Shown here: positions 34,482 through 43,196 of the stretch, in pieces
Position numbering within the stretch: position 1 is the first letter of the stretch
How the letters are laid out: each line of letters opens with the position of its first letter
NCBI GenBank assembly: GCA_964507395.1
Contig: CAZDQE010000002.1
Coordinates: 1 to 64,000 of the forward strand
Source of the DNA: SIG575 sp964507395
GTDB taxonomy: Bacteria > Bacillota > Clostridia > Oscillospirales > Acutalibacteraceae
Length of the DNA: 64,000 nt
Direction: 5' to 3'
Notes under the pieces: model-generated
The model's database searches: none
What the model was told of the DNA's origin: nothing
Seen by the model: the letters and a program-made list of their open reading frames with translations, nothing else
Position numbers and translations under genes: made by a program

Positions 34482-35840
34482 CTATATATTGAAGCCGTTC
34501 ATGTTGCCAAGCTGTGACATATTAAAACGTCTTCTCTTTTTCTTTGAGCCTGACTTGCCGCCCAGCTGTTTGAACATCTTCTGCATCTGCTTGAACTGAG
34601 CAAGAAGCCTGTTAACATCCTCAACCGTCTGTCCGCTGCCTGCCGCAATACGGCGTTTTCTTGAGGGATTTATAATTTCCGGCTTTTCTCTCTCCTGAGG
34701 TGTCATTGATTCAACAAGTGCGCGGAGTCTGTCAAACTTTCTCTCGTCAATGTCGATATCGTCAACCTTTTTGCCGAGACCGGGAATCATTTTAAGTGTA
34801 TCCTTAATCGAACCCATTTTTCTGACCTGTTCAATCTGTTCAATAAGGTCGTTGAGGTCAAACTTGTTTTCACGAAGCTTTGCTTCGAGCTCTGCCGCTT
34901 TCTTCTCGTCGATTGACTGCTCAGCCTTTTCAATAAGTGAGAGCACATCGCCCATGCCGAGAATACGTGATGCCATTCTGTCGGGGTGGAAAACATCAAG
35001 GTCTCCGAGCTTTTCACCGATACCGACGAATTTGATGGGTTTGCCTGTAACCGCTCTTGCCGAAAGAGCCGCACCGCCTCGTGTGTCACCGTCCAGCTTT
35101 GTAAGAACAAGACCGTCAATTCCGAGAGCCTCATTGAAAGAAGTTGCAACATTCACTGCATCCTGACCTGTCATTGCGTCAACAACAAGGAGAATTTCGT
35201 GAGGATGAACTGCACTCTTGACGCTCTTAAGCTCCTGCATAAGCTCTTCATCTATGTGAAGTCGACCTGCAGTATCAAGGAACACGTAGTCATAGCCCTG
35301 GTCCTTAGCAAGCTTGATTGCGTTTTCAGCGATTTTAACAGGATTTTCAGTACCCATTTCAAAAACGGGAACGCCTGCCTGTTCGCCCACAACCTGCAAC
35401 TGCTTGATAGCGGCAGGTCTGTAAATATCACACGCAACGAGCAAGGGACGGTGTCCCTGATTTTTAAGCATCAATGCAATTTTAGCACTGTGTGTAGTTT
35501 TACCTGAACCCTGCAGACCGCACATCATAACCACCGTGGGCGGATGGTTTGCAACTGCAAGACGTGATTTTGTACCGCCCATGAGAGCCGTCAGCTCTTC
35601 ATTAACGATTTTAATAACCATCTGTCCGGGAGTCAGACTCTCCATAACCTGTGCACCGATAGCACGCTCTGTTACGGTTTTAGTGAAGTCTTTGGCAACC
35701 TTGTAGCTGACGTCTGCTTCCAAAAGTGCAAGACGTACCTCGCGCATTGCCTCTTTAACATCGCCTTCAGTAAGACTTCCTTTACTTTTTAACTTTTTAA
35801 ACGCTTCTTCAAGCTTGTCGGCAAGTCCTTCAAAAGCCAT
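34482..35840 (-). CDS. ffh: Signal recognition particle protein Ffh (SRP54)
   Basis: GTPase that binds SRP RNA and signal peptides and delivers ribosomes to the membrane; 452 residues. N domain, then G domain with GLQGSGKTTHSAKIA (G1), DTAGRL (G3) and TKLDGDTRGGAAL (G4 and following), then the Met-rich M domain with GSGQTVEDVNRLLAQFKQM. It follows ylxM by 22 bases. Confidence 0.97.
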   Translation of the reverse strand: MAFEGLADKLEEAFKKLKSKGSLTEGDVKEAMREVRLALLEADVSYKVAKDFTKTVTERAIGAQVMESLTPGQMVIKIVNEELTALMGGTKSRLAVANHPPTVVMMCGLQGSGKTTHSAKIALMLKNQGHRPLLVACDIYRPAAIKQLQVVGEQAGVPVFEMGTENPVKIAENAIKLAKDQGYDYVFLDTAGRLHIDEELMQELKSVKSAVHPHEILLVVDAMTGQDAVNVATSFNEALGIDGLVLTKLDGDTRGGAALSARAVTGKPIKFVGIGEKLGDLDVFHPDRMASRILGMGDVLSLIEKAEQSIDEKKAAELEAKLRENKFDLNDLIEQIEQVRKMGSIKDTLKMIPGLGKKVDDIDIDERKFDRLRALVESMTPQEREKPEIINPSRKRRIAAGSGQTVEDVNRLLAQFKQMQKMFKQLGGKSGSKKKRRRFNMSQLGNMNGFNI

Positions 35841-35862
35841 GTTTTTTCTCCTTTACCGTTTT

Positions 35863-36228
35863 TTACTCTCCTGTCAGTTCACCTGAAAGAGTTCTTATCT
35901 TAACAGTTAAGTCGCTGATTTCTCTTGAGAGTGATGTCTGCATATTTATTCTGCTGATTTCAGATGCACATTCGCTGATACGTTTTGCATTTTCGTTTAT
36001 TTTCCCGAAACGCTCTGCCATTTTCAGCTTTTCTTCCATTTCAAAGAGAAGTGACTCTGCTCTTTTTATAGAATCCCTTACGCCCTGTCTTGTAATGCCT
36101 TCATTTTCGGCAATTTCAGCAAGGGACAGATCCTCGTCATAATAGAGGGAGATGAAATCGCGCTGTTTCTCAGTAAGAAGCTCACCGTAATAGTCAAGCA
36201 AGACGGCTATCTGCAGGTTTTTCGCCAC
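35863..36228 (-). CDS. ylxM: YlxM, helix-turn-helix partner of the SRP pathway
   Basis: Protein of 121 residues with a sigma-factor-like helix-turn-helix (LTEKQRDFISLYYDEDLSLAEIAENEGITRQGVRDSIKRAE pattern in residues 15-60) and a C-terminal coiled coil. It sits directly upstream of ffh, as in most Firmicutes, and is thought to modulate SRP. GTG 36228 is chosen: AAAGGAG is 9 bases upstream, whereas TTG 36237 touches the ribosome site. Confidence 0.9.
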   Translation of the reverse strand: MAKNLQIAVLLDYYGELLTEKQRDFISLYYDEDLSLAEIAENEGITRQGVRDSIKRAESLLFEMEEKLKMAERFGKINENAKRISECASEISRINMQTSLSREISDLTVKIRTLSGELTGE

Positions 36229-36274
36229 AAGAAACAACTCCTTTCGCTCTCATTAAACCTTTCCGAAAACAAGG

Positions 36275-36296
36275 TGTAAAGTTCCTGCACTTTACA
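36275..36296. promoter_or_regulatory. Palindrome at the start of the ylxM-ffh transcript
   Basis: TGTAAAGT (36275-36282) and ACTTTACA (36289-36296) form a perfect 8-bp dyad with a 6-base loop, within the first 25 bases after the expected transcript start. It could be an operator or a 5' stability hairpin. Confidence 0.5.
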
Positions 36297-36304
36297 GCCT
36301 CACT

Positions 36305-36333
36305 ATTATACAACACCAAACCGCATCTGTCAA
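36305..36333 (-). promoter_or_regulatory. Sigma-A promoter of the ylxM-ffh-rpsP-trmD operon
   Basis: On the minus strand TTGACA (36333-36328), 17-base spacer, TATAAT (36310-36305): a full consensus promoter, as expected for a highly expressed operon. Confidence 0.85.
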
Positions 36334-36407
36334 TAGTTTTCGGAGCTTTTTTGTGAAATTTCCATTAATAATTTCACCGTTATCTTTCCGATTGCCTAAT
36401 CAATATC

Positions 36408-36444
36408 AAAAATCCCGCAACACTGACGTATTTCGGGATTTTTT
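36408..36444 (-). terminator. Terminator downstream of the exported alpha/beta-hydrolase gene
   Basis: AAAAATCCCG (36408-36417) pairs with 36434-36443, with T runs on both strands. It ends the nine-gene leftward run coming from tmk. The gap 36229-36563 otherwise holds only this hairpin, the ylxM promoter and its palindrome. Confidence 0.75.
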
Positions 36445-36563
36445 CATTGTATTCGATTGAAAAGTTTATAAAAAGAAGAAACGGGCACATAAAAAACGGA
36501 ACTAATATAGCCGTGATATTTTATTGAGAAGTGGCATTTTTAATCAACTCACTGATTTTCAGA

Positions 36564-37997
36564 TTATTCTTCGGGAACAAGCTTATTGTTCTCAATATCG
36601 TTCTGAAGGAACTGAGGATAGTCGGCATTTGAGTAAACAGTCTGGATGCTGTCGTCATTTTCCTGGAACCATCTGTAAAGTGCCTGATGTCCCTCATGTG
36701 TTGTGCAGTGCATCATGTCCTTGACAAACCATGTCTGTTCGGGAAGCGCACATGTTGATGCGTCGATTCTGCCGTCGGGTGAGATGTGGTCGTGAGCGCA
36801 GGAAGTATCATTCTGCTTGTAATCTGCAGGAAGTGTTTCTGCATGGTCAGCAACTGTTGCACCTACTGACGAATACATTGTGTCAACTGTTCCGTCCGAA
36901 TCGTTTCTCCATGCTGTTACGAGAGGTGTTCTCTGAACATTGGTTGCGGAAACTATCATTACGGGAACACCGTCAGCAATCAGACCGTTAAGAATTTCGT
37001 CAGCCTTCTGCTGTACACCGTAGTGGTACGCATCAATTCTTGCAACCAACTCTGCATTGGGGTTATCACCGAGCATGAATTTCTTTGCGTCCTCGTAATA
37101 TTCATCGGGTACGAAGGACCATATACCGCAGTTTGACTTGAAGATGGGGATAAGTGCGCCTTCATAAACCTTGTCGACAAGCTTTTCAACAAGTCCGCCT
37201 GCAAAGTCAGTAAGAGCTTCAAAAACTCCGAAGAAATTGAGTGCTTCAACGAGAACTGTAAGAATATCGCCGCCAACTCCCGGTACCATTGTTGTAATAG
37301 CAGTTGAAGCGTATCTGTAAAGAGCTGTGGGATTTATTTCAACCTCACCGCAGAAAAGTGCGCCTGCAACGGCTGTACCTTTAATGGGGCAGTTCTGGAA
37401 AATTACTGATTTGATGTCGTCATGGCCGTACTTTGAGAAATAAGCCATTGCCATTACACCGCCCATTGACGATGCCTTGAAGCGTACCTTATCGTGACCT
37501 GTAAGCTCTTTTACATGCTCAACATAAGCATTAAGGTCATCTGCAACTGTCAGGGGGTCAGCACGGAAATCGTAGCCGAAATAATAGCTGTAATCAAGTC
37601 CGTGAGTTGGGTCTGCGGGAAGCTCTTGCTTTGTTGTGATGTCAGCAGTTGATAAACCGTTTTCAGCGTTTGCAAGCGAGCCGAAAACACCGTAAACCGA
37701 GGACACAAGACTGTCACCGAAAGAGTCATAGTCGCCGTCAGCAAGAAGCTTTACGATAGGAATGATAAGTGAGCCTACCATTTTGACATAAGCTTCTGTT
37801 TCGGGGCGAAAAACTACCTGCTCATCTTCAGTGCCTGCATCCTTATAAAGTGTTGCACTGCCCAGAGCCGCAACATAAATTACGGGCTCTTCGCCGCAGT
37901 CGCACTTTCCTGCTGCCGCAAAGGTTGGTGCTGCAAGTGAAAAAACTGTTGCAAGCACGAGAAGAATTGAAACTGAAATGCGTGTGATTTTTTTCAT
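36564..37997 (-). CDS. Exported alpha/beta-hydrolase (lipase/LCAT-like)
   Basis: Protein of 477 residues with a classical signal peptide (MKKITRIS, hydrophobic core, cleavage after TFA). A nucleophile elbow KASSMGGVMAMAYF around residue 175 gives the Ser of an alpha/beta-hydrolase lipase or LCAT/PGAP1-like enzyme. The GKCDCGEEP motif right after the signal peptide is a short Cys pair. A later HDHISPDGRIDASTCALPEQTWF segment could supply the catalytic His. It probably cleaves esters or lipids outside the cell. It is 12 bases after the oxidoreductase gene and last in the tmk-mltG run. Confidence 0.75.
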   Translation of the reverse strand: MKKITRISVSILLVLATVFSLAAPTFAAAGKCDCGEEPVIYVAALGSATLYKDAGTEDEQVVFRPETEAYVKMVGSLIIPIVKLLADGDYDSFGDSLVSSVYGVFGSLANAENGLSTADITTKQELPADPTHGLDYSYYFGYDFRADPLTVADDLNAYVEHVKELTGHDKVRFKASSMGGVMAMAYFSKYGHDDIKSVIFQNCPIKGTAVAGALFCGEVEINPTALYRYASTAITTMVPGVGGDILTVLVEALNFFGVFEALTDFAGGLVEKLVDKVYEGALIPIFKSNCGIWSFVPDEYYEDAKKFMLGDNPNAELVARIDAYHYGVQQKADEILNGLIADGVPVMIVSATNVQRTPLVTAWRNDSDGTVDTMYSSVGATVADHAETLPADYKQNDTSCAHDHISPDGRIDASTCALPEQTWFVKDMMHCTTHEGHQALYRWFQENDDSIQTVYSNADYPQFLQNDIENNKLVPEE

Positions 37998-38009
37998 TTT
38001 TCTGTCTCC

Positions 38010-39287
38010 TTATATTTTCTTTATCTGACCGCCGTTTTCTCTTGATTCATCTGCAAGGAAAACAACGAGATGTCCGAGAAGTGATGTGTCGATGCTTGTG
38101 CAGGAAATTGACATTTCATTATCTCTTACATAACGGACAAAGTCCTTCACAAGCTCAATGTCACCGCCGCCGTGGCTGTCATCTCCAACTTTTGTATCGA
38201 CACTTTCCCTGTCAAATTCGCACCCGGGGGCAGGATTTATTTTCTGAACTGTGAAAACACCGTCCTCACAGTTTCCGAAAATTTCGCCCTTGGTGCCTGT
38301 AATATGTATTGTTCTCAGCCCTCTTGAGGCGCCGCCTACCATGTTGTGAGTTCCCGTCGCTCCGTTTTCAAAATTCACAAGCACGCTCTGGTGGTCAACC
38401 ACGTTGTTATCGCTCTTATATGCACAAACTCCGTAGGGTGAGGTTTTGAGAAGCTCTTTTTTATCTTCAATCGTGGGGTTTTCAAGATGTTCAAGCTTAT
38501 CCCATACATAGAATGACCATCTGTCGGGGTGGTCAATATAAATTCTCTTTGCAGAATAAAGGCATGTGTCAACCAACGGACAGTCTGCAAGACATCTTGT
38601 TCCTGAATTTTCGGGAGCATTTTTTGTTCTGAACTGAATGTTACTTCCGAAGGAGGAAACAGAAACAGGCTTGTTATCCCCCATCATCCACACCATGATA
38701 TCAATGTCATGACAGCATTTTGCAAGGAGCATTGAGGCATGGCACCTGTCGGAATTATTCCACTTTCCTCTTACATGGCTCGTTGACATGTGGTGGTAGC
38801 TGACAAATTCCGATGTCTGTATGTTCAGAATTTCACCGATTTCGCCTGCCGCTACCTTTTCCTTTATCTTTCTGTAGAAAGGAGCGTATCTGAGAACGAA
38901 GCAGACCATCACTTTTCTTCCGTATTTTTTTGCAGCTTCGGCAAGCTCTCTTGCTTCCTTTTCGTTCACCGCAAAGGGTTTTTCAAGAAGCACATCATAT
39001 CCCGCTTTTAAAAGGGGGAGCGTTGTTGCAACATGAATATGGTCCATCGTACCGTTGATCACGGCATCTGCAAATTTCGGAGCCGATGCCAGCTCCTCTG
39101 CCGAAGAAAACTGATGCTCTTCGGGAATGGAAAACTTTTCCGCAATCATTTTACGTCTGCCCTCATCGGGGTCTGCAACGCCTGTAATTTTAAGCATTGA
39201 GGGGTCACTTACCGAAAGCTCGGAATAGTTCATGCTTCTGTGTCCGCCGCCCACAATGACAGCTTCAAGGGGTTTTGCTTCTGACAT
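38010..39287 (-). CDS. Gfo/Idh/MocA-family oxidoreductase
   Basis: NAD(P)-dependent sugar or inositol dehydrogenase-type enzyme, 425 residues. The N-terminal Rossmann domain starts AVIVGGGHRS; EKPFAV is the family's EKP signature; the C-terminal alpha/beta domain begins near residue 130. A Cys-rich insertion (CLADCPLVDTCLYS around residue 235) is found in a subset of the family. The substrate is unknown. ATG 39287 has AAGGTGC upstream. It follows the fumarase-beta gene by 14 bases. Confidence 0.85.
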   Translation of the reverse strand: MSEAKPLEAVIVGGGHRSMNYSELSVSDPSMLKITGVADPDEGRRKMIAEKFSIPEEHQFSSAEELASAPKFADAVINGTMDHIHVATTLPLLKAGYDVLLEKPFAVNEKEARELAEAAKKYGRKVMVCFVLRYAPFYRKIKEKVAAGEIGEILNIQTSEFVSYHHMSTSHVRGKWNNSDRCHASMLLAKCCHDIDIMVWMMGDNKPVSVSSFGSNIQFRTKNAPENSGTRCLADCPLVDTCLYSAKRIYIDHPDRWSFYVWDKLEHLENPTIEDKKELLKTSPYGVCAYKSDNNVVDHQSVLVNFENGATGTHNMVGGASRGLRTIHITGTKGEIFGNCEDGVFTVQKINPAPGCEFDRESVDTKVGDDSHGGGDIELVKDFVRYVRDNEMSISCTSIDTSLLGHLVVFLADESRENGGQIKKI

Positions 39288-39301
39288 TCTCTTTTTGCAC
39301 C

Positions 39302-39829
39302 TTACTTTTTAAACAAGTTTCCGCCCTGAGAGTCAATGGCTACAACAAGGGGGAGATTTTCAATAACTAATTTTTTAACGCTCTCGCAGCCTAAATCCTC
39401 ATAGGCTACAACGTCGCATTTTTTCACGCTCTTTGCAAGAAGAGCACCTGCGCCGCCCACTGCGCAGAAATAAACTGCACCGTTTCTTTCAATTGCACGG
39501 CAGACTTCCTCATTTCGGGGACCTTTGCCAATCATGGCACTTACGCCCTTATCAAGAAGAAGCGGCGAATACGGGTCCATTCGCGAAGAGGTCGTAGGTC
39601 CGCAGGAGCCTATCGGTAAGCCTTCGGGCGAAGGAGTCGGGCCTACGTAATAAATTACTGCGTTTTCCGGACTGTAGGGAAGCTCCTCGCCTTTTTCTAT
39701 GGCTTCCTTTATTCTCTTATGAGCCGCATCGCGGGAAGTGAAAACCTCACCTGACAGATAAACTCTGTCGCCCGCTTTTAAAACATGCCTCTTCTCTTTA
39801 ATTTCATTTACATTAATTCTGTATTCCAT
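39302..39829 (-). CDS. Class I fumarate hydratase beta-domain protein, no alpha partner nearby
   Basis: Protein of 175 residues matching the C-terminal (beta) domain of class I Fe-S fumarate hydratase/L(+)-tartrate dehydratase: AGDRVYLSGEVFTSRDAAHKRI, YYVGPTPSPEGLPIGSCGPTTSSRMD and a GKG segment. Two-subunit enzymes need an alpha subunit carrying the 4Fe-4S cluster, usually encoded directly upstream. Here the neighbour upstream is a U32-family gene, and no alpha gene is in the window. The alpha gene may be elsewhere, or this protein works alone. Its start overlaps the U32 stop by one base. Confidence 0.88.
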   Translation of the reverse strand: MEYRINVNEIKEKRHVLKAGDRVYLSGEVFTSRDAAHKRIKEAIEKGEELPYSPENAVIYYVGPTPSPEGLPIGSCGPTTSSRMDPYSPLLLDKGVSAMIGKGPRNEEVCRAIERNGAVYFCAVGGAGALLAKSVKKCDVVAYEDLGCESVKKLVIENLPLVVAIDSQGGNLFKK

Positions 39830-41085
39830 CAGATTATCACTCTTTTTGGCTCTGCCTTCTGTTTTCTGATAATTGAGCCTGCCTTTATTTCTCTCTCACA
39901 AAGGAAAGACAATTTCATCATGGCATGGGGTGCGCTTTCAATATTCTCCCCTGCCTCGTTTTTAAGCTCTGTAACCTTTACGGAGAAAGGCTCTTTACAT
40001 GGCTCGACGATTTCCAGAATATCGCCGTCAAGGAATTTATTTCTCTGGACTGCATAAAGTGTACCGTTTTCCCACTTTTCACAGACGGCAACCACGTCCC
40101 ATTCTCTGCGGTAACCGCCTTCGTAATAAATCTCAGCATTATCAAGGGGTGAGCCGAAATAGAAGCCTGTACAGTATTCGCGGTAGCTGACTTTCCGCAT
40201 TTCCTCACGAATCCAGTCAGACACCTTGAAATCGTCTGAGGGATTTTTCATAAATTCATCAACTGCCGCGCGGTATGCGTTTGTCACTGCCGCGGTGTAA
40301 TATGCAGATTTTGCTCTGCCCTCAATTTTAAATGAGGTTATTCCTGCATTTACAAGCTCGGGAATGTGCTCGATCATGCACATATCCCTTGCGTTCATAA
40401 TATATGTTCCCTTATCGTCCTGTTCTACGGGAAAATAAACCCCCTGTCTTGTTTCCTCCATGATATGGTATTTCCATCTGCATGGCTGGGCACAGTCACC
40501 GCGGTTTGAATCCCTGCCCACAAGATAGTTTGACAAAAGGCATCTGCCTGAAAAGGAAACACACATTGCACCGTGGACAAAGCACTCAATATCAAGGTCT
40601 TTGGGAGTTTTTGCACGAAGAGCAGCAATATCGTCAATTGAAAGCTCACGCGCCAGAACAACTCTCTTTGCTCCCATGTCGTAAAAAGCGTTTGCAGTGG
40701 CATAATTTGTAATACCTGCCTGAGTCGAAACGTGAATTTCAGTTTTCGGAGCATACTTTTTCGCTAAAGTCAGCGTTCCGATATCCGAAATAATAAGGGC
40801 ATCTATTCCTGAGCTTTCAGCCATCTGAAGAAACTCAGGAAGAAGGTCGACCTCGTTGTTTCTCGGCACTGTGTTACAGGCAAGATAAACACGTACTCCC
40901 TTTGAATGGGCATATTCAACCGCCTTGGGCAGCTCCTCGTCGGAAAAGTTTGAGGGTGATGTTCTCATTCCGAACATTCCGCCGCCAAGGTACACTGCAT
41001 CTGCGCCGAAGGAAACTGCGGCTTCAAGCCTTTCAAAGTCCCCTGCAGGAGCAAGAACTTCAGGTTTTACAAAATCTTTAATCAA
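39829..41085 (-). CDS. U32-family tRNA hydroxylation protein TrhP-like
   Basis: Protein of 418 residues in the U32 family, once called peptidases and now tied to RNA hydroxylation (TrhP/RlhA). Features are PEVLAPAGDFERLEAAV at the N-terminus and the Cys cluster GAMCVSFSGRC plus GDCAQPCRW that holds an Fe-S cluster. The adjacency to mltG matches the yrrL-yrrM-yrrN-yrrO arrangement of Bacillus. It probably modifies U34 of tRNA. Confidence 0.88.
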   Translation of the reverse strand: MIKDFVKPEVLAPAGDFERLEAAVSFGADAVYLGGGMFGMRTSPSNFSDEELPKAVEYAHSKGVRVYLACNTVPRNNEVDLLPEFLQMAESSGIDALIISDIGTLTLAKKYAPKTEIHVSTQAGITNYATANAFYDMGAKRVVLARELSIDDIAALRAKTPKDLDIECFVHGAMCVSFSGRCLLSNYLVGRDSNRGDCAQPCRWKYHIMEETRQGVYFPVEQDDKGTYIMNARDMCMIEHIPELVNAGITSFKIEGRAKSAYYTAAVTNAYRAAVDEFMKNPSDDFKVSDWIREEMRKVSYREYCTGFYFGSPLDNAEIYYEGGYRREWDVVAVCEKWENGTLYAVQRNKFLDGDILEIVEPCKEPFSVKVTELKNEAGENIESAPHAMMKLSFLCEREIKAGSIIRKQKAEPKRVII

Positions 41086-41098
41086 GAGTAAATCATCC

Positions 41099-42613
41099 CT
41101 ATCTGATTTTTGCTACGTTAAGCTGATGCTCGTAGTCTGTTGTTGCATAGTAAACATTTCCGCTCTTATCGTGGCAGAAATAGAGATAGCTTGTGTCTGA
41201 CGGGTAAAGCGCCGCCTGAATTGCATCAAGTCCCGGGTTACAGATAGGACCTTCGGGAAGTCCCATGCAAAGAGTTGTATCGTATACGTCAAGATACTGA
41301 CTTGCTTTGTTTTCACCGAGCAGGTCTGTAAGATAATTTGTAACGTAAAGTGCAGTTGAATCGCACTGAAGCATGGGGTAGTTCATGGATTTTTCAAGTC
41401 TGTTATGAATTACAGACGAAATATCCGCCATCTGAGCTGAGCCTGCGGCTTCCTTCTGAATGATCGACGCAATTGTGAGAATCTCGCTTGTTGTATAGCC
41501 TAATTCCTCTGCACGCGCGGTATATTTATCAGTCCATTTTTCCTCAAAGTTATCAAGGAATCTCTTCACAATGCTTGAAGTGCTCTCACCGATAAACATA
41601 TCATAGGTATCGGGGAAAAGATAGCCTTCAAGAGCAAGTGCTGTTCCTGTGTTTTCATTGTCAAGGAAAGCATAGTTATAGTCATAGTTTGCGGCACTTA
41701 TAAACTTCTTATCGTCTGAGATAATCTCATAGTCCTTAAGGCGGTTCACGATCTGCGCGATAGTGTAGCCTTCGGGGAAGGTTACGCTTACCGTCTGCTC
41801 CGAGCCCGCGGAATTGTCAAGGATAACATTGAGCATACCCTCAATTCCCATTGAGCTTGAAAGGTAATATGTTCCGCCCACATAAGGCTGAAGCTTTTCC
41901 TCACCGTTCACATAGTAATAAATTCCTTCGTCGTCATAGCCTCTGAAGGCCGCGAAGAAATTACAGAACCACTTGACATTGATAAGTCCGTTTTCCTTGA
42001 AAAGAGAGATTGCCTCGCTTGTTGTGATGCCGTCGGGAATCGTGACTTCGATTTCTTCCTCGCTTACAGAGAGAGCAATTGCATCGTTGACACACTGAAT
42101 TCCCACTGTTGAGAGAACAACTGTCAGAACGAGAACGCACACCATTGCGATATAGAAGGTACGTGAATACGTGTCACGCATTTTCTTAAGCTCTTCCGGA
42201 GTGAGCTTTCTTCTGCTCTTTTTCTTATTCTGTTTTTTAGGGGGAGTTTTTGAAACAGGTCTGTCCTGAGGAGCGCGGTGTCTTACACCGTCATCGCTGA
42301 ACATATCAAGGTCGCCGCCGGTAAGCCTTTTTTCAGACTCCTTCTGAGCGTTATCCTGAACGGTTCTCTGCTTCTGATAATTTGTAAAATAAATTTCTCC
42401 CTTTGCCTGAGGTCTGTTTGAAACGGTATCGTGCTTCTTCATCTGAGGCTCTACAGGGTCAGAGTCAAACTCCTCAATATGAACCACGAAATTTTCAACC
42501 TTTTTTCTCCTTGACTCGGGATTGAATTCAGGCGGTCTTTTTTCAGTTTTTGAAGGCTCCGTAAAATCAGAAAGACCGTCACTGTCCTTTCCGAAAAAAT
42601 CAAAATCGTCCAT
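41099..42613 (-). CDS. mltG: Endolytic murein transglycosylase MltG (YceG)
   Basis: Cuts nascent peptidoglycan strands at the membrane. The protein has 504 residues with a long charged cytoplasmic N-terminus (about 150 residues), one membrane helix (FYIAMVCVLVLTVVLSTVG), an atypical LysM-like region, and the YceG catalytic domain with ASIIQKEA (catalytic Glu), YPMLQCDSTALY and GLPEGPICNPG. ATG 42613 has AGGAGGG upstream. It lies 30 bases after the DJ-1-family gene. Confidence 0.95.
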   Translation of the reverse strand: MDDFDFFGKDSDGLSDFTEPSKTEKRPPEFNPESRRKKVENFVVHIEEFDSDPVEPQMKKHDTVSNRPQAKGEIYFTNYQKQRTVQDNAQKESEKRLTGGDLDMFSDDGVRHRAPQDRPVSKTPPKKQNKKKSRRKLTPEELKKMRDTYSRTFYIAMVCVLVLTVVLSTVGIQCVNDAIALSVSEEEIEVTIPDGITTSEAISLFKENGLINVKWFCNFFAAFRGYDDEGIYYYVNGEEKLQPYVGGTYYLSSSMGIEGMLNVILDNSAGSEQTVSVTFPEGYTIAQIVNRLKDYEIISDDKKFISAANYDYNYAFLDNENTGTALALEGYLFPDTYDMFIGESTSSIVKRFLDNFEEKWTDKYTARAEELGYTTSEILTIASIIQKEAAGSAQMADISSVIHNRLEKSMNYPMLQCDSTALYVTNYLTDLLGENKASQYLDVYDTTLCMGLPEGPICNPGLDAIQAALYPSDTSYLYFCHDKSGNVYYATTDYEHQLNVAKIR

Positions 42614-42643
42614 AAAAGACCCTCCTTTCTTTATTTAAAAGAA

Positions 42644-43186
42644 TTACATTTTCTGTATTGACTGATAAATTTTCTCTGCCTCGTCTTTACCTGCGAACTG
42701 CTCGGCAATTTTAAGTCCGAACTCAATTGCAACACCTGCACCCTTTGCAGTGATGATGTTGCCGTCCTGAACCACGCCTTCGTCCACATATTCTGCGCCC
42801 TCAAGCTCCTTTTCAAAGCCGGGGAAGCATGTAGCTTTTCTGCCCTTTAAAAGACCTTTATGTCCCAGCACCGACGGTGCGGCGCATATTGCACAGATAA
42901 GCTTGCCGTTTTCCGATGCGTAGTCAATAAACTTCTGAGCATAAGGGGATTTTTCAATATTGAGAGTGCCCGGCATTCCGCCGGGGATCACAACTGCCTG
43001 AAGAGTTTCATCAGGTGTGATATTTTTCGCATCCGCATCGCACACAAGACCGATTCCGTGAGAGCCTACTATCATCTGCGAGCCTACCCCGAGAGTCATA
43101 ACATCAAGCTCTGCACGGCGCAGCATATCAATTGCGGCAACTGCCTCAACCTCTTCAGTGCCGTCTGCCATAAATACATAAATCAT
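42644..43186 (-). CDS. DJ-1/PfpI-family protein
   Basis: Protein of 180 residues with the DJ-1/ThiJ fold: MADGTEEVEAVAAIDMLRRA at the start and the nucleophile elbow ICAICAAPSVLG with a reactive Cys. It may act as a deglycase/chaperone-like stress protein; the exact reaction of this branch is unsettled. ATG 43186 is chosen (AGGGTGA 6 bases upstream) over 43204, which lies inside the GNAT gene. Confidence 0.9.
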   Translation of the reverse strand: MIYVFMADGTEEVEAVAAIDMLRRAELDVMTLGVGSQMIVGSHGIGLVCDADAKNITPDETLQAVVIPGGMPGTLNIEKSPYAQKFIDYASENGKLICAICAAPSVLGHKGLLKGRKATCFPGFEKELEGAEYVDEGVVQDGNIITAKGAGVAIEFGLKIAEQFAGKDEAEKIYQSIQKM

Positions 43187-43196
43187 ATTTTTCACC

